In this document: positions 8,303 through 16,021 of the stretch, piece after piece | Position numbering within the stretch: the stretch's first letter is position 1 | How the letters are laid out: each line of letters begins with the position of its first letter | Source of the DNA: an uncultured Christensenellaceae bacterium | GTDB taxonomy: Bacteria; Bacillota; Clostridia; Christensenellales; Borkfalkiaceae | Length of the DNA: 64,000 bases | Reading direction: 5' to 3' | Assembly (NCBI GenBank): GCA_910588645.1 | Contig: CAJUOY010000003.1 | Coordinates: 35,276-99,275, forward strand | Notes under the pieces: generated by a model | Databases searched by the model: none | Seen by the model: only the letters and a program-made list of their open reading frames with translations | What the model was told of the DNA's origin: nothing | Translations under genes and position numbers: made by a program

Positions 8303-10391
8303 ACGCTTTCAACAGAGTAATATAGAATATCGTCGCGCCGTTTACGCTTTGGTAAGTCAGCGTTCCGTTCATTGACTCTATTATGCTTTTACAGATGTAG
8401 AGGCCTATTCCGCCCGTCTCTGTCTTTTCCGTAACGTAAGGGCGGAACACGTCCATTTCGGATGATATTCCCTTTCCGTCGTCGGCTATGCATAAAACGA
8501 TTTTGTTTCTTTCCTTTCGGCAGGACACGGTTATCGTCTTGCAGTCGGCGTGTTCGACGGCGTTCATAATTATATTTGAAACGGCGTTTTCAAGCCCCTG
8601 TTTTTTGACGAAAACTTTACAGCTTTTGTCTATCTGATTTTTTAAAATTATGCCGTTGGCGTTGCAGTCCGGCAAATGAAAATCGTAAATGGCCGCGCAC
8701 GTTTCCTTTAAGTCTACCACTTGCGATGGCTCCGCAATATAATTGAACCTCGCGTACTCGCCTATACCCGACAGATTGTTTACGACGCGTTCGGTATTGT
8801 TTTTGACGATTTTAAGCGCCTTTATCTGCTCGTTGTCGCTGTGCCGATCTATGAGAGTGTCTACTATTGTCAACGAGGCCTGCAAAGGCTTTTTCATATC
8901 GTGTGAGACGAATTGCAAAAGGTTGTCGCGCTCTTCTATAACCGCTCTTATTTCTTTGACCTGTCTGCCTACTTCCATATGCAAATTTGCCGTCAGGTAC
9001 GCGTTTGATTTTTCTGTCTCCTTAAAGACTATGAATACTCCGACGAACGTCGTTATTACCGTAACGAAGCACAGCCAAAATACGGAGTTGCTTTGAACGG
9101 GGTGCATTATAGGGAGGAAAATTGCGGATAGAGATGTCACGCTTATTAAAGCCGCGCAAGTCAACTTGACTGTACCGTGACGGCCGTCTTTACGCAATGC
9201 GGCAAGTACGGTTAAAGCGGCCAAAGCAACGGCGCATATCGCCTTTATAACTACGCATACGGTTGTTGTAGCCATTGCCGCGGTATAAGGTAAAAACGGA
9301 TGAATAAACGCCGCCAAAGCTCCCGCAAAGGCTATCGCGCAAAGGACGTATTTTGCGGGCATTTTTTTGTAATTTTCCGCGACCGCAAACAGCGCTCCGC
9401 CAAGGCAAAGGAAGGGAGCGCAGGCGGCTAAAGCAATCCATATCAGCGGCGCAACGGTGATCTGCGCCAAAATAAAACGTGATATGAGTATAAATATTAT
9501 GCCCAAAATCCATACGCCTGCGGAAATAAAATCCGTCGTCTTTTTGAGCAGTGAAAGCACAATTAAAACAGTAAACGCCACGCACGCGATAATCCCCGCC
9601 GCAAGCAAAAGATTGCCCGATAAGTCCAGCATATTTATTACCGCGCTTTCGGCGCCCAATACGGGCAACTCTCTTATGCCCGAATACGCCGATCCGTTCG
9701 ACTGGTAATGCACGGTCACGATCTGCGCCGAGCCCAAAGCGTGGTCCATAGTTTCCCTTCGGGTATAAAATTTAAGGTCGAGAACGGTTGCCGACGTGAG
9801 CGGGGAGAACTTGTCCGTTCGTTTGTCGTAGCTTGTATTAAAGTTTATAAAATCGTAATCTTCAAGTTCGCCGTGTCTTGCCACAAGATTGGCTTTTAAG
9901 TATACGTTGGAGGCGGAAAAAATTTTAGGCAAATTCATTGTAAAGTGCCAGTAGTCGCCCGTCTTGTATTCGGACAGCCTCGCTATCTGGTCGAATACGT
10001 TTTCGTCAAAGGGATCGAGGTTCATAATTATGAAAATAAGCGTTCCCTTTTCGGCAAACTCAAAGCTCTTTGTAAGGTCCACTATTTCGCAATTTTCGGG
10101 CAGACTGTTAGGCTTTACATATTCGCCCGCCACGTAATTTACCTTGGTAATTGTCTGTAAATCGTTTAAGTCGCTGATTCTTACGGCCGTTACGTCCCGT
10201 CCTATAACCGCGGTTTTTGTCTCTATGAGTGAGGAGTCCCCGTCGTTTACTCTCGCGCTGTAAGATATTTCACCCTCGGTTTCTTTAACCTGCGCGATTT
10301 CGGGAACGGAGAAATGCATTGTGATTATAAACAGGATTGCCAATACCGCGCATATGGTTACGGATAGAATTTTTTTCAAAGACTCATTCAT
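8301..10391 (-). CDS. Membrane sensor histidine kinase with 7-TM module
   Basis: 696-residue kinase. Order: an N-terminal helix (residues 8-28), an extracytoplasmic domain of about 230 residues, about seven membrane helices (roughly residues 255-455), then HisKA with the H-box FVSHDMKKPLQ and HATPase with NAVEHAD (N-box), DDGKGIS (G1) and GGIGLYICKSI (G2). The layout resembles kinases with a 7TMR-DISM sensor. It overlaps its response regulator by 8 bases, so the two are co-translated. The signal is unknown; it may report envelope state or a carbohydrate, since the glucanase locus begins 2 kb away, but that is only context. Confidence 0.9.
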   Translation of the reverse strand: MNESLKKILSVTICAVLAILFIITMHFSVPEIAQVKETEGEISYSARVNDGDSSLIETKTAVIGRDVTAVRISDLNDLQTITKVNYVAGEYVKPNSLPENCEIVDLTKSFEFAEKGTLIFIIMNLDPFDENVFDQIARLSEYKTGDYWHFTMNLPKIFSASNVYLKANLVARHGELEDYDFINFNTSYDKRTDKFSPLTSATVLDLKFYTRRETMDHALGSAQIVTVHYQSNGSAYSGIRELPVLGAESAVINMLDLSGNLLLAAGIIACVAFTVLIVLSLLKKTTDFISAGVWILGIIFILISRFILAQITVAPLIWIALAACAPFLCLGGALFAVAENYKKMPAKYVLCAIAFAGALAAFIHPFLPYTAAMATTTVCVVIKAICAVALAALTVLAALRKDGRHGTVKLTCAALISVTSLSAIFLPIMHPVQSNSVFWLCFVTVITTFVGVFIVFKETEKSNAYLTANLHMEVGRQVKEIRAVIEERDNLLQFVSHDMKKPLQASLTIVDTLIDRHSDNEQIKALKIVKNNTERVVNNLSGIGEYARFNYIAEPSQVVDLKETCAAIYDFHLPDCNANGIILKNQIDKSCKVFVKKQGLENAVSNIIMNAVEHADCKTITVSCRKERNKIVLCIADDGKGISSEMDVFRPYVTEKTETGGIGLYICKSIIESMNGTLTYQSVNGATIFYITLLKA

Positions 10392-11061
10392 TTTTATCGC
10401 CCTTAAACGCGTATCCTTTTCCGAATTCGGTTAAAATGAGATCGGCGCATTCCTTTGCTACGGAGCGCATTTTTCTGCGCAGATTGGAAAGGTGCATTTT
10501 TATCGTGCCCGTATTCAGATGAGGCATTTTCCAAACCTTTTCGTATATTTCGTTGGCCGTATAATATGTGCCCGCGTTGCTCATTAAAAAGAGGAGGATA
10601 TTGAACTCGCTCGAAGTAAGTTCCAGCGGCTTATTATCGTAAGTAGCCGTGCGGTTGCGAGAATTTAATGTGAGTTTATGCGCCGAAATATAGGCCTCTT
10701 TTTCGGGAAGAAGTCTTAACGACATACGCGCTTCGATTATCTCTGGCGAGGCGGGTTTTACAATATAGTCGGCGGCCCCTGCGTTAAATCCTTCCAGCAT
10801 ATTCCCGTCCGAACCCATATCCGATAAAATTACAACGGGCGTTTCCGCAATGCGTTCAAAAAGTTTTAACCCGCTGCCGTCGGGCAGTATCAAGTCCAGT
10901 AAAACTATATCGAACCTGTTGATCTTTACCGCCTCCGACGCGCTTTTAAGGTCGCCGCAGGCGGTGACGTCGTTCAGTACGGAAAAGTGTTTTTCAAGCT
11001 TTTCCCGAAGTTCCCTGTTGTCTTCTACGATTAATATGTTTTTATATTCCACTCTCTTCAT
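10384..11061 (-). CDS. OmpR/PhoB-family response regulator
   Basis: 225 residues: receiver domain with phospho-acceptor Asp in FDIVLLDLILPDG and Lys in DYIVKPAS, then a winged-helix DNA-binding domain (LTSSEFNILLFLMSN ... MHLSNLRRKM). Partner of the overlapping kinase gene. The start codon has no Shine-Dalgarno and lies about 10 bases from a near-consensus -10 box, so the message may be leaderless. Confidence 0.93.
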   Translation of the reverse strand: MKRVEYKNILIVEDNRELREKLEKHFSVLNDVTACGDLKSASEAVKINRFDIVLLDLILPDGSGLKLFERIAETPVVILSDMGSDGNMLEGFNAGAADYIVKPASPEIIEARMSLRLLPEKEAYISAHKLTLNSRNRTATYDNKPLELTSSEFNILLFLMSNAGTYYTANEIYEKVWKMPHLNTGTIKMHLSNLRRKMRSVAKECADLILTEFGKGYAFKGDKNE

Positions 11062-11071
11062 TACGCTATAT

Positions 11072-11100
11072 ATTATAACTTATTGTGTGCAAACAATCAA
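11072..11100 (-). promoter_or_regulatory. Promoter of the OmpR-type two-component operon
   Basis: Reading the minus strand, TTGATT (11100-11095) and TATAAT (11077-11072) are 17 bases apart. Transcription should begin near 11065, only about 4 bases before the ATG at 11061. Confidence 0.7.
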
Positions 11101-11179
11101 TATATAAAAGTAAAGAATTGTTAAAGAAAAACCGCAGGTAATTTCCTTGTGTTTTCTTGTGTTAAATTTTTGTGAAGTG

Positions 11180-11198
11180 GTTGAATTTGAAATTCAAC
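11180..11198 (+). promoter_or_regulatory. Candidate operator over the degV -35 box
   Basis: GTTGAATT and AATTCAAC form a perfect 8-base inverted repeat with a 3-base spacer. The left arm contains the -35 hexamer TTGAAT, so a bound dimer would block RNA polymerase. Confidence 0.5.
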
Positions 11199-11209
11199 TG
11201 TGTTATAAT
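11181..11209 (+). promoter_or_regulatory. Sigma-A promoter of degV
   Basis: TTGAAT (11181-11186), 17 bases, TATAAT (11204-11209). The predicted leader is about 20 bases and includes the AAAGGTG ribosome site (11224-11230). Confidence 0.8.
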
Positions 11210-11236
11210 GTATGCAACGTTTTAAAGGTGATAAAG

Positions 11237-12082
11237 ATGAAAATTAAAATTACGGCAGACTCGACCTGCGATCTCAGTCAAGAATTAATAGAAAAATATA
11301 ATATAGGTATATTGCCTCTTTGCGTCATTATGGGCGAGAATACTTTTCACGACGGAATAGACGTTAAACCCGCGGATATATTCGGGTTTGTCGCAAAAAC
11401 GGGCGTTCTTCCCAAGACCAGCGCCCCGTCCGTGGAGGAGTATAAGAACTTCTTTGAGGAGAACTTGAAAGGTTACGACGCATTGATTCATTACAATATT
11501 TCTGCTAAGGCATCTTCGTCGCACAGCAACGCGGCCATAGCGGCGCAATCGTTCGGCGGTAAAGTATATGCCATCGACAGTATGGCGCTTTCCACGGGGC
11601 AGGGACTGCTGGTTTTGAAAGCCTGCGATCTCGCTTCGGAGGGACGTACGCCCGCGGATATAGCAAAGATAACGGAGGACTTGCGCGCCAACGTAAACAC
11701 TTCGTTCGTGCCCGACGCGCTCGATTATCTGCATAAGGGCGGTAGATGTTCGCTTGCCGCGCTTATGGGCGCAAAGGTATTGAAACTTCACCCGATGATA
11801 GATATGAAGGACGGCAAACTCTACGCCAAGAAAAAGTATATGGGCAATCTGGAAAGGGCTCTCAAATCATACGTCAACGATCTTGCTTCCGACTACCGTG
11901 ATTACGATAAGACGCGCTGTTTTATAACCCATTCAAGTTGCGAAAAGGAAACGGTGGACAGGGTGAGGGCACAGGTCCAAGAATTGTTCGGGTTCGATGA
12001 AATTCTCGAAACCGTCGCGGGCTGCGTGGTGACTTCGCATTGCGGGAAGAACACCCTCGGAGTATTGTTCATCTATAATTGA
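11237..12082 (+). CDS. DegV family fatty-acid-binding protein
   Basis: 281-residue DegV/FakB protein. Known role of the family: binds a free fatty acid and presents it to the kinase FakA (a FakA-like protein is encoded at 58.9 kb). It has the diagnostic TADSTCDLS start, PKTSAPS, the Ser-rich SAKASSSHSNA loop, YAIDSMALSTGQG and the C-terminal TSHCGKNTLGVLF. The ATG at 11237 is chosen for its ribosome site; an upstream in-frame ATG at 11147 would precede the promoter. Single-gene unit. Confidence 0.93.
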   Translation: MKIKITADSTCDLSQELIEKYNIGILPLCVIMGENTFHDGIDVKPADIFGFVAKTGVLPKTSAPSVEEYKNFFEENLKGYDALIHYNISAKASSSHSNAAIAAQSFGGKVYAIDSMALSTGQGLLVLKACDLASEGRTPADIAKITEDLRANVNTSFVPDALDYLHKGGRCSLAALMGAKVLKLHPMIDMKDGKLYAKKKYMGNLERALKSYVNDLASDYRDYDKTRCFITHSSCEKETVDRVRAQVQELFGFDEILETVAGCVVTSHCGKNTLGVLFIYN

Positions 12083-12091
12083 AAGCAAAAT

Positions 12092-12120
12092 AAAAAATCT
12101 ACCGGTAAGGTAGATTTTTT
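12092..12120. terminator. Bidirectional terminator between degV and the GH55-like gene
   Basis: AATCTACC and GGTAGATT pair around GGTAA, with six A before and six T after. It serves degV and the convergent minus-strand gene. Confidence 0.88.
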
Positions 12121-12127
12121 AATATCT

Positions 12128-14146
12128 TTATTTAATAGCCGTTCCGCCTATAAAAGAGGTAAACTGTTTTTTGCCGCTCTTGGAATCTGTAAGGCTTTCG
12201 CCGTGTTCGTTTACTATGTGATATATTCCGCCGCCGTAAGTCAGGAAGTTTGCAATCGCCATATGCTCTACGTGTATACCTGCGTTCGAGGGAAGCTCTA
12301 TGCCGTGGTCGAGGTTGAACACGTTTTTAAGTCTGCTGCTCGCCACGTAGTATACACCCAATCCGTGAGCCGTGTGTTTTTGCACGTTGTCGGATACTTT
12401 ATAGCTTGCCCAGCCGTCGTATGTGTTACCCTTCCATTGGGATTTCCACGCGCTCTGTTCGGGCGGATCGTAAGGCGTTTCAGATTGATAGAATGCGACG
12501 AATCCGTTTTCTCCGTTCCATATCGTCTGATATTCCTGGAAGTGTTCGACCATAAGTCCGTATACGGTAACATTGTCGGCGTTGACTATTACGCCGTTGG
12601 TTGCGCGGTTAACGTCCCAGCCAACTCCGTCGCCGTGATCGGCGCGCCATACCCAGAAGTTGTCGCCCACTACGTCGTTGGAGTTGATTATCAAAGTTTT
12701 GTCTACAAATGTATTTCCCTTGTCTGCGCCGCCTATTCTGAAATAGACGTCGTTCAATACCGTGGGATTATCGGCGTGAGACGCGCCCGTTTTCTTTTCG
12801 CCTATTTCCATAAGCGAATTTGACGAGGGGCCCGCGTCAAGCATAATTCCGCTTATGCGCACGCCGTCGACGTCGGCAATGCGTATTCCGGTATCGCTGT
12901 TCTTGTCGGTCAGTTTAAGGGTTGCAAGGCCAAGCCCCATAAGTATCGTGTCTTCGTTTTCAACCGTAAGCGGACGGTCTAAATTATAAATACCGGGAGT
13001 GAAGAGGATATGATAATTTTCCCTCAACGCCGCGTTGAGCGTCGCAGAAGTATCTCTGTCAGATCTCGCAACGTAAAAGTCGTTTATGGAAATTATATCT
13101 CCCTTGAACTCCTCCGTCCAGGAGACGCCCTTTGACTCCTTTTTGAGCTCGGGCAGACAGACGTAATACCCGTTATCGAAGAACATATAGGGCTTTTCGC
13201 TCATTACGGAAGTGGTGGTAAGGTTGGTAACTCTGCGGTTGGGCCATACGTAACTATTGTCGTTGAACTTTCCTTCGCAGCCGACATAAACCATATTTAT
13301 GTCGCCGTTAACCCAGTTTCCCCACTGTGAATTGCGCGTCAGCCATTGTTGCTGGTTCCCTGCGTTGAGTGTTCCCGTTACAACGGAGTCGGCTATGAAT
13401 CCTCCCGAGCCCCAGGCCGACTTGCCGTTTTGGTCGGTGAGATGCATTCCGCCGTTTACCTTCATTCTGCGGAAGCTTGTCGCCTGCGATACCGCCCACT
13501 GAACGGTGCTGTTTACTGTTATATTGTCTATGCCGCACCAAAAGTTACAGGTGGCGTTTCCGCCCGCAAGTTCGCCCTTGGTGTTGAATTTCCCAAGCTC
13601 TACGTCCTCGGGCGACTGCCCTAAACCGGAGAAAGTCATATAATAGCTCATCAAAAGATCCAACTCGTTATAATCGCCCGGTTTGAACAGGGCGGCAAAG
13701 CGCTCCTTGGAGAACTGCCCGCGATTGTTGTAAAATTCGTAAATATCTTCCTGTATAGCCTGTTGGGGATCGGCGGGGGAGTACACTTTGGTGTTCTTGC
13801 CGAATGTGTCGTAGTCGTACGAGTATTGTTCCGTCGATATGGTCTGTCCGTCGGCGTCTATTGCGTTAACTTTGTAATAGGCGTATTTTTTAGAGGATGA
13901 GAACTCCGTTTCCGTCTGTTCGCTTTCAAGCTTATATTCGGCAAAGCGGCCGTCGGCGGAGTAAACTTCATATTTGACCGCGCCCTTTACGTCCTCCCAC
14001 GTGACTGTTTCGCCGCTTGCGGAGACAACAACGTTTTGTTCCCACACGGGTAAAGGTATTTCATCGTTTTTACAACCTGCAAGAGGAAGCGTCAGTCCGC
14101 AGGCAATAATCGCGCATAGCGCAAAAGGTATAATCTTCTTTTTCAT
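12128..14146 (-). CDS. Secreted lipoprotein, beta-helix glycosidase-like (GH55-related)
   Basis: 672 residues with a lipoprotein signal peptide ending in the lipobox LAGC, so it is anchored outside the membrane. An N-terminal Fn3-like stretch (about 35-110) precedes a long right-handed beta-helix region. Segments such as NRGQFSKERFAALFKPG, QWAVSQATSFRRMKV, LFTPGIYNLD, GDNFWVWRADHGDGVGW and YQSETPYDPPEQ recall a family often mislabelled adenylyl cyclase and, in my recollection, related to GH55 exo-beta-1,3-glucanases. The exact family needs a profile search. It follows the GH5 gene by 24 bases with its own AAAAGGA site, so they form one operon. Confidence 0.72.
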   Translation of the reverse strand: MKKKIIPFALCAIIACGLTLPLAGCKNDEIPLPVWEQNVVVSASGETVTWEDVKGAVKYEVYSADGRFAEYKLESEQTETEFSSSKKYAYYKVNAIDADGQTISTEQYSYDYDTFGKNTKVYSPADPQQAIQEDIYEFYNNRGQFSKERFAALFKPGDYNELDLLMSYYMTFSGLGQSPEDVELGKFNTKGELAGGNATCNFWCGIDNITVNSTVQWAVSQATSFRRMKVNGGMHLTDQNGKSAWGSGGFIADSVVTGTLNAGNQQQWLTRNSQWGNWVNGDINMVYVGCEGKFNDNSYVWPNRRVTNLTTTSVMSEKPYMFFDNGYYVCLPELKKESKGVSWTEEFKGDIISINDFYVARSDRDTSATLNAALRENYHILFTPGIYNLDRPLTVENEDTILMGLGLATLKLTDKNSDTGIRIADVDGVRISGIMLDAGPSSNSLMEIGEKKTGASHADNPTVLNDVYFRIGGADKGNTFVDKTLIINSNDVVGDNFWVWRADHGDGVGWDVNRATNGVIVNADNVTVYGLMVEHFQEYQTIWNGENGFVAFYQSETPYDPPEQSAWKSQWKGNTYDGWASYKVSDNVQKHTAHGLGVYYVASSRLKNVFNLDHGIELPSNAGIHVEHMAIANFLTYGGGIYHIVNEHGESLTDSKSGKKQFTSFIGGTAIK

Positions 14147-14170
14147 CTCGTTTCCTTTTAAATTTTTTAT

Positions 14171-15835
14171 CTATTCCGTCGCGGTGAAAGAGCTTTGTGT
14201 AAATATTAAAGCCTTGTCCACGGTTTTCCCGTTCGTTTTTATATTTCCGTTTTCGTCTGCGCATACGTAGCCTTGTCCGCTGTATGAGAACAGAGCAAAT
14301 CCGTATTCGGTAGGTACGGGACAGAAAAGTGTTTGTTTTTCCGTCGAGCCCGTAACTTTCAGCCCGCCGCCGACTTCGGTAAGCGTTCCGCCGTAGGTTT
14401 TAAAATAGGCGTTTCCGTCAATACTGTTTTCATAGACGAGAGTGAACTTTCTCGCGTTGTTGAAATCTTTGGTTATTATTACCGTGTTGTTTTCGCTCAC
14501 GGCGAGACACCCCGAATCCGTGAGAAGTTCGAACGTGCCGGCTTGCGGCTTATCGTATTCGTAAGTAGCTGAAGCGTATTTATTGAGCATATCTTCCAAA
14601 GACGTTCCGCTTGAAAATTTGAATTTTTCGGCATCGTCGGTCTTCATTAAAGAAAACTTTTTCAAAATATCGTCGTACCCGTCGTTAGTCGCGTCCACAA
14701 GATCGTCTTGCGTGCCGTTGACGTTGTAAATGCCCCAGCTCGTCCAACCTTTTTTGTTCCAGATTTTATACGTCCAGCTCGTCCAATGCCAGTTGTGACG
14801 GTTTAAAAGATCAAGCGAGTATTCCCATTTACTCTCGGAGGAGTACGCGGTAAATTCGCCCATATAGAGGGGAACTCCGAATTTTTGCGCAAACACTTCC
14901 GATACCATATCGTTCCAGCTTGAAAAGTAGCTGTTGTCGGCAAGGTTGCCCGCGTAGTGGTGGAAGGAATACATACAGTTTTCCCAAACGTATCGGGAGG
15001 GGTGAGGAAGATCTTTTCCCGTCCAAAGTCCCTCCATAATTAAAATGTGTTCGTCGCCCGTACTACGGATAGCAGAGTAAACCTTGTCGTAAAAATTCCA
15101 GTGGCGGTCGGTAGTGGAGCAGGCGTTTTCGCCTGGTTCGTTTAATATGTCGTAGGCGGCAACCGCGGGATTGTTTTTGAACTTTTCCGATAGAGCTTTC
15201 CACAATTTAACCGTTAGTTCCACGAATTTATCGTCTGAATAAAAGGTGATGTCTGAAACGTTATTTATAATCTGACCGCTGTGGTCTTTGCCGTTCTGCG
15301 AACCGTAAGCGCCGTGTAAGTCAAGTATTGTATACAATCCGTAATCGGCCGCGCGAGAAACAAAATTCTCTATAGCGGAAAAGTCATAGTTTTTTCCTGC
15401 CTTGTCGTATGAAACGACGGCGTCGAAATCGACGTTCATATAAGTAAACGGCAGTCTGATAACGTTGAAGCCCATATTTTTGCAATTTTCGAAGTCGACG
15501 TCAGACCACCAGTTCGCCTGATATTCTTTCCAAAGTTTTTTGGTTTTGTCTTCGCCGAAGCGTTCTATGAATTTTTTTGTCAGCGAGCGATAGTCGTTGG
15601 AGTCCGTGCAGTTGTCTTTGAAACCGCTCATCCAATGTTCGGTAACGAAGAGGCCGCCCGCATTTACGCCCCGCAAGCTCACCTTTTCGCCCTTTGCGTT
15701 TTTAACAAGTTCGCCTTCGGTCTTTAAAAAAGCGTCGCTGCTCATTCCGGTGCGGCATCCGACCGCAAACAACGGCACGGCGGATACCGCTATGAGTAAC
15801 GCCAAAATCGCCGATATAAATTTTTTTGATCTCAT
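14171..15835 (-). CDS. GH5 family beta-glucanase lipoprotein
   Basis: 554 residues. Lipoprotein signal with the lipobox FAVGC at Cys27. The GH5 barrel starts at KVSLRGVNAGG and carries the acid/base Glu in DILNEPGE and the nucleophile Glu in LYMGEF. The LRGVN-GG-FVTE opening resembles exo-beta-1,3-glucanase-type GH5 enzymes rather than endo-cellulases. A C-terminal beta-rich region of about 150 residues may bind carbohydrate. The ATG at 15835 has AAGGAG 6 bases upstream; an earlier ATG at 15862 does not. First gene of a two-gene minus-strand operon. Confidence 0.88.
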   Translation of the reverse strand: MRSKKFISAILALLIAVSAVPLFAVGCRTGMSSDAFLKTEGELVKNAKGEKVSLRGVNAGGLFVTEHWMSGFKDNCTDSNDYRSLTKKFIERFGEDKTKKLWKEYQANWWSDVDFENCKNMGFNVIRLPFTYMNVDFDAVVSYDKAGKNYDFSAIENFVSRAADYGLYTILDLHGAYGSQNGKDHSGQIINNVSDITFYSDDKFVELTVKLWKALSEKFKNNPAVAAYDILNEPGENACSTTDRHWNFYDKVYSAIRSTGDEHILIMEGLWTGKDLPHPSRYVWENCMYSFHHYAGNLADNSYFSSWNDMVSEVFAQKFGVPLYMGEFTAYSSESKWEYSLDLLNRHNWHWTSWTYKIWNKKGWTSWGIYNVNGTQDDLVDATNDGYDDILKKFSLMKTDDAEKFKFSSGTSLEDMLNKYASATYEYDKPQAGTFELLTDSGCLAVSENNTVIITKDFNNARKFTLVYENSIDGNAYFKTYGGTLTEVGGGLKVTGSTEKQTLFCPVPTEYGFALFSYSGQGYVCADENGNIKTNGKTVDKALIFTQSSFTATE

Positions 15836-15860
15836 CGTTGTCTCCTTGTTATTTAAATTC

Positions 15861-15888
15861 ATTATATAATGAAAAAATACTTTTGCAA
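15861..15888 (-). promoter_or_regulatory. Promoter of the GH5/GH55-like operon
   Basis: On the minus strand TTGCAA (15888-15883) and TATAAT (15866-15861) are 16 bases apart, about 26 bases before the GH5 start. The LytTR-type repeat at 15903-15932 lies just upstream. Confidence 0.65.
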
Positions 15889-15902
15889 TAGAGGCAGGGT
15901 TG

Positions 15903-15932
15903 CAAGTTATGATTAAAATCCGTCGAATTATG
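15903..15932 (+). promoter_or_regulatory. LytTR-type direct-repeat operator, copy 1 (upstream of first GH3)
   Basis: CAAGTTATG (15903-15911), 12 bases, CGAATTATG (15924-15932): two similar 9-mers with a 21-base start-to-start distance, two helical turns. The same arrangement occurs upstream of the second GH3 gene. AgrA-like LytTR regulators are known to bind pairs of 9-mers with 12-13 base spacers. A TATTATAAA -10-like segment at 15959-15967 lies at a fitting distance for activation. Confidence 0.65.
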
Positions 15933-15970
15933 AAATTAATAAAAATCGAAGGGTTATTTATTATAAATTT

Positions 15971-16000
15971 TTGTCAGTAATCATCAAAAATGAATAAAAT
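15971..16000 (+). promoter_or_regulatory. Possible second promoter of the first GH3 gene
   Basis: TTGTCA (15971-15976), 18 bases, TAAAAT (15995-16000), directly before the TTAAGGAGGA ribosome site. Weaker than the LytTR-linked alternative upstream. Confidence 0.4.
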
Positions 16001-16021
16001 TTAAGGAGGAATTTATTAAAG

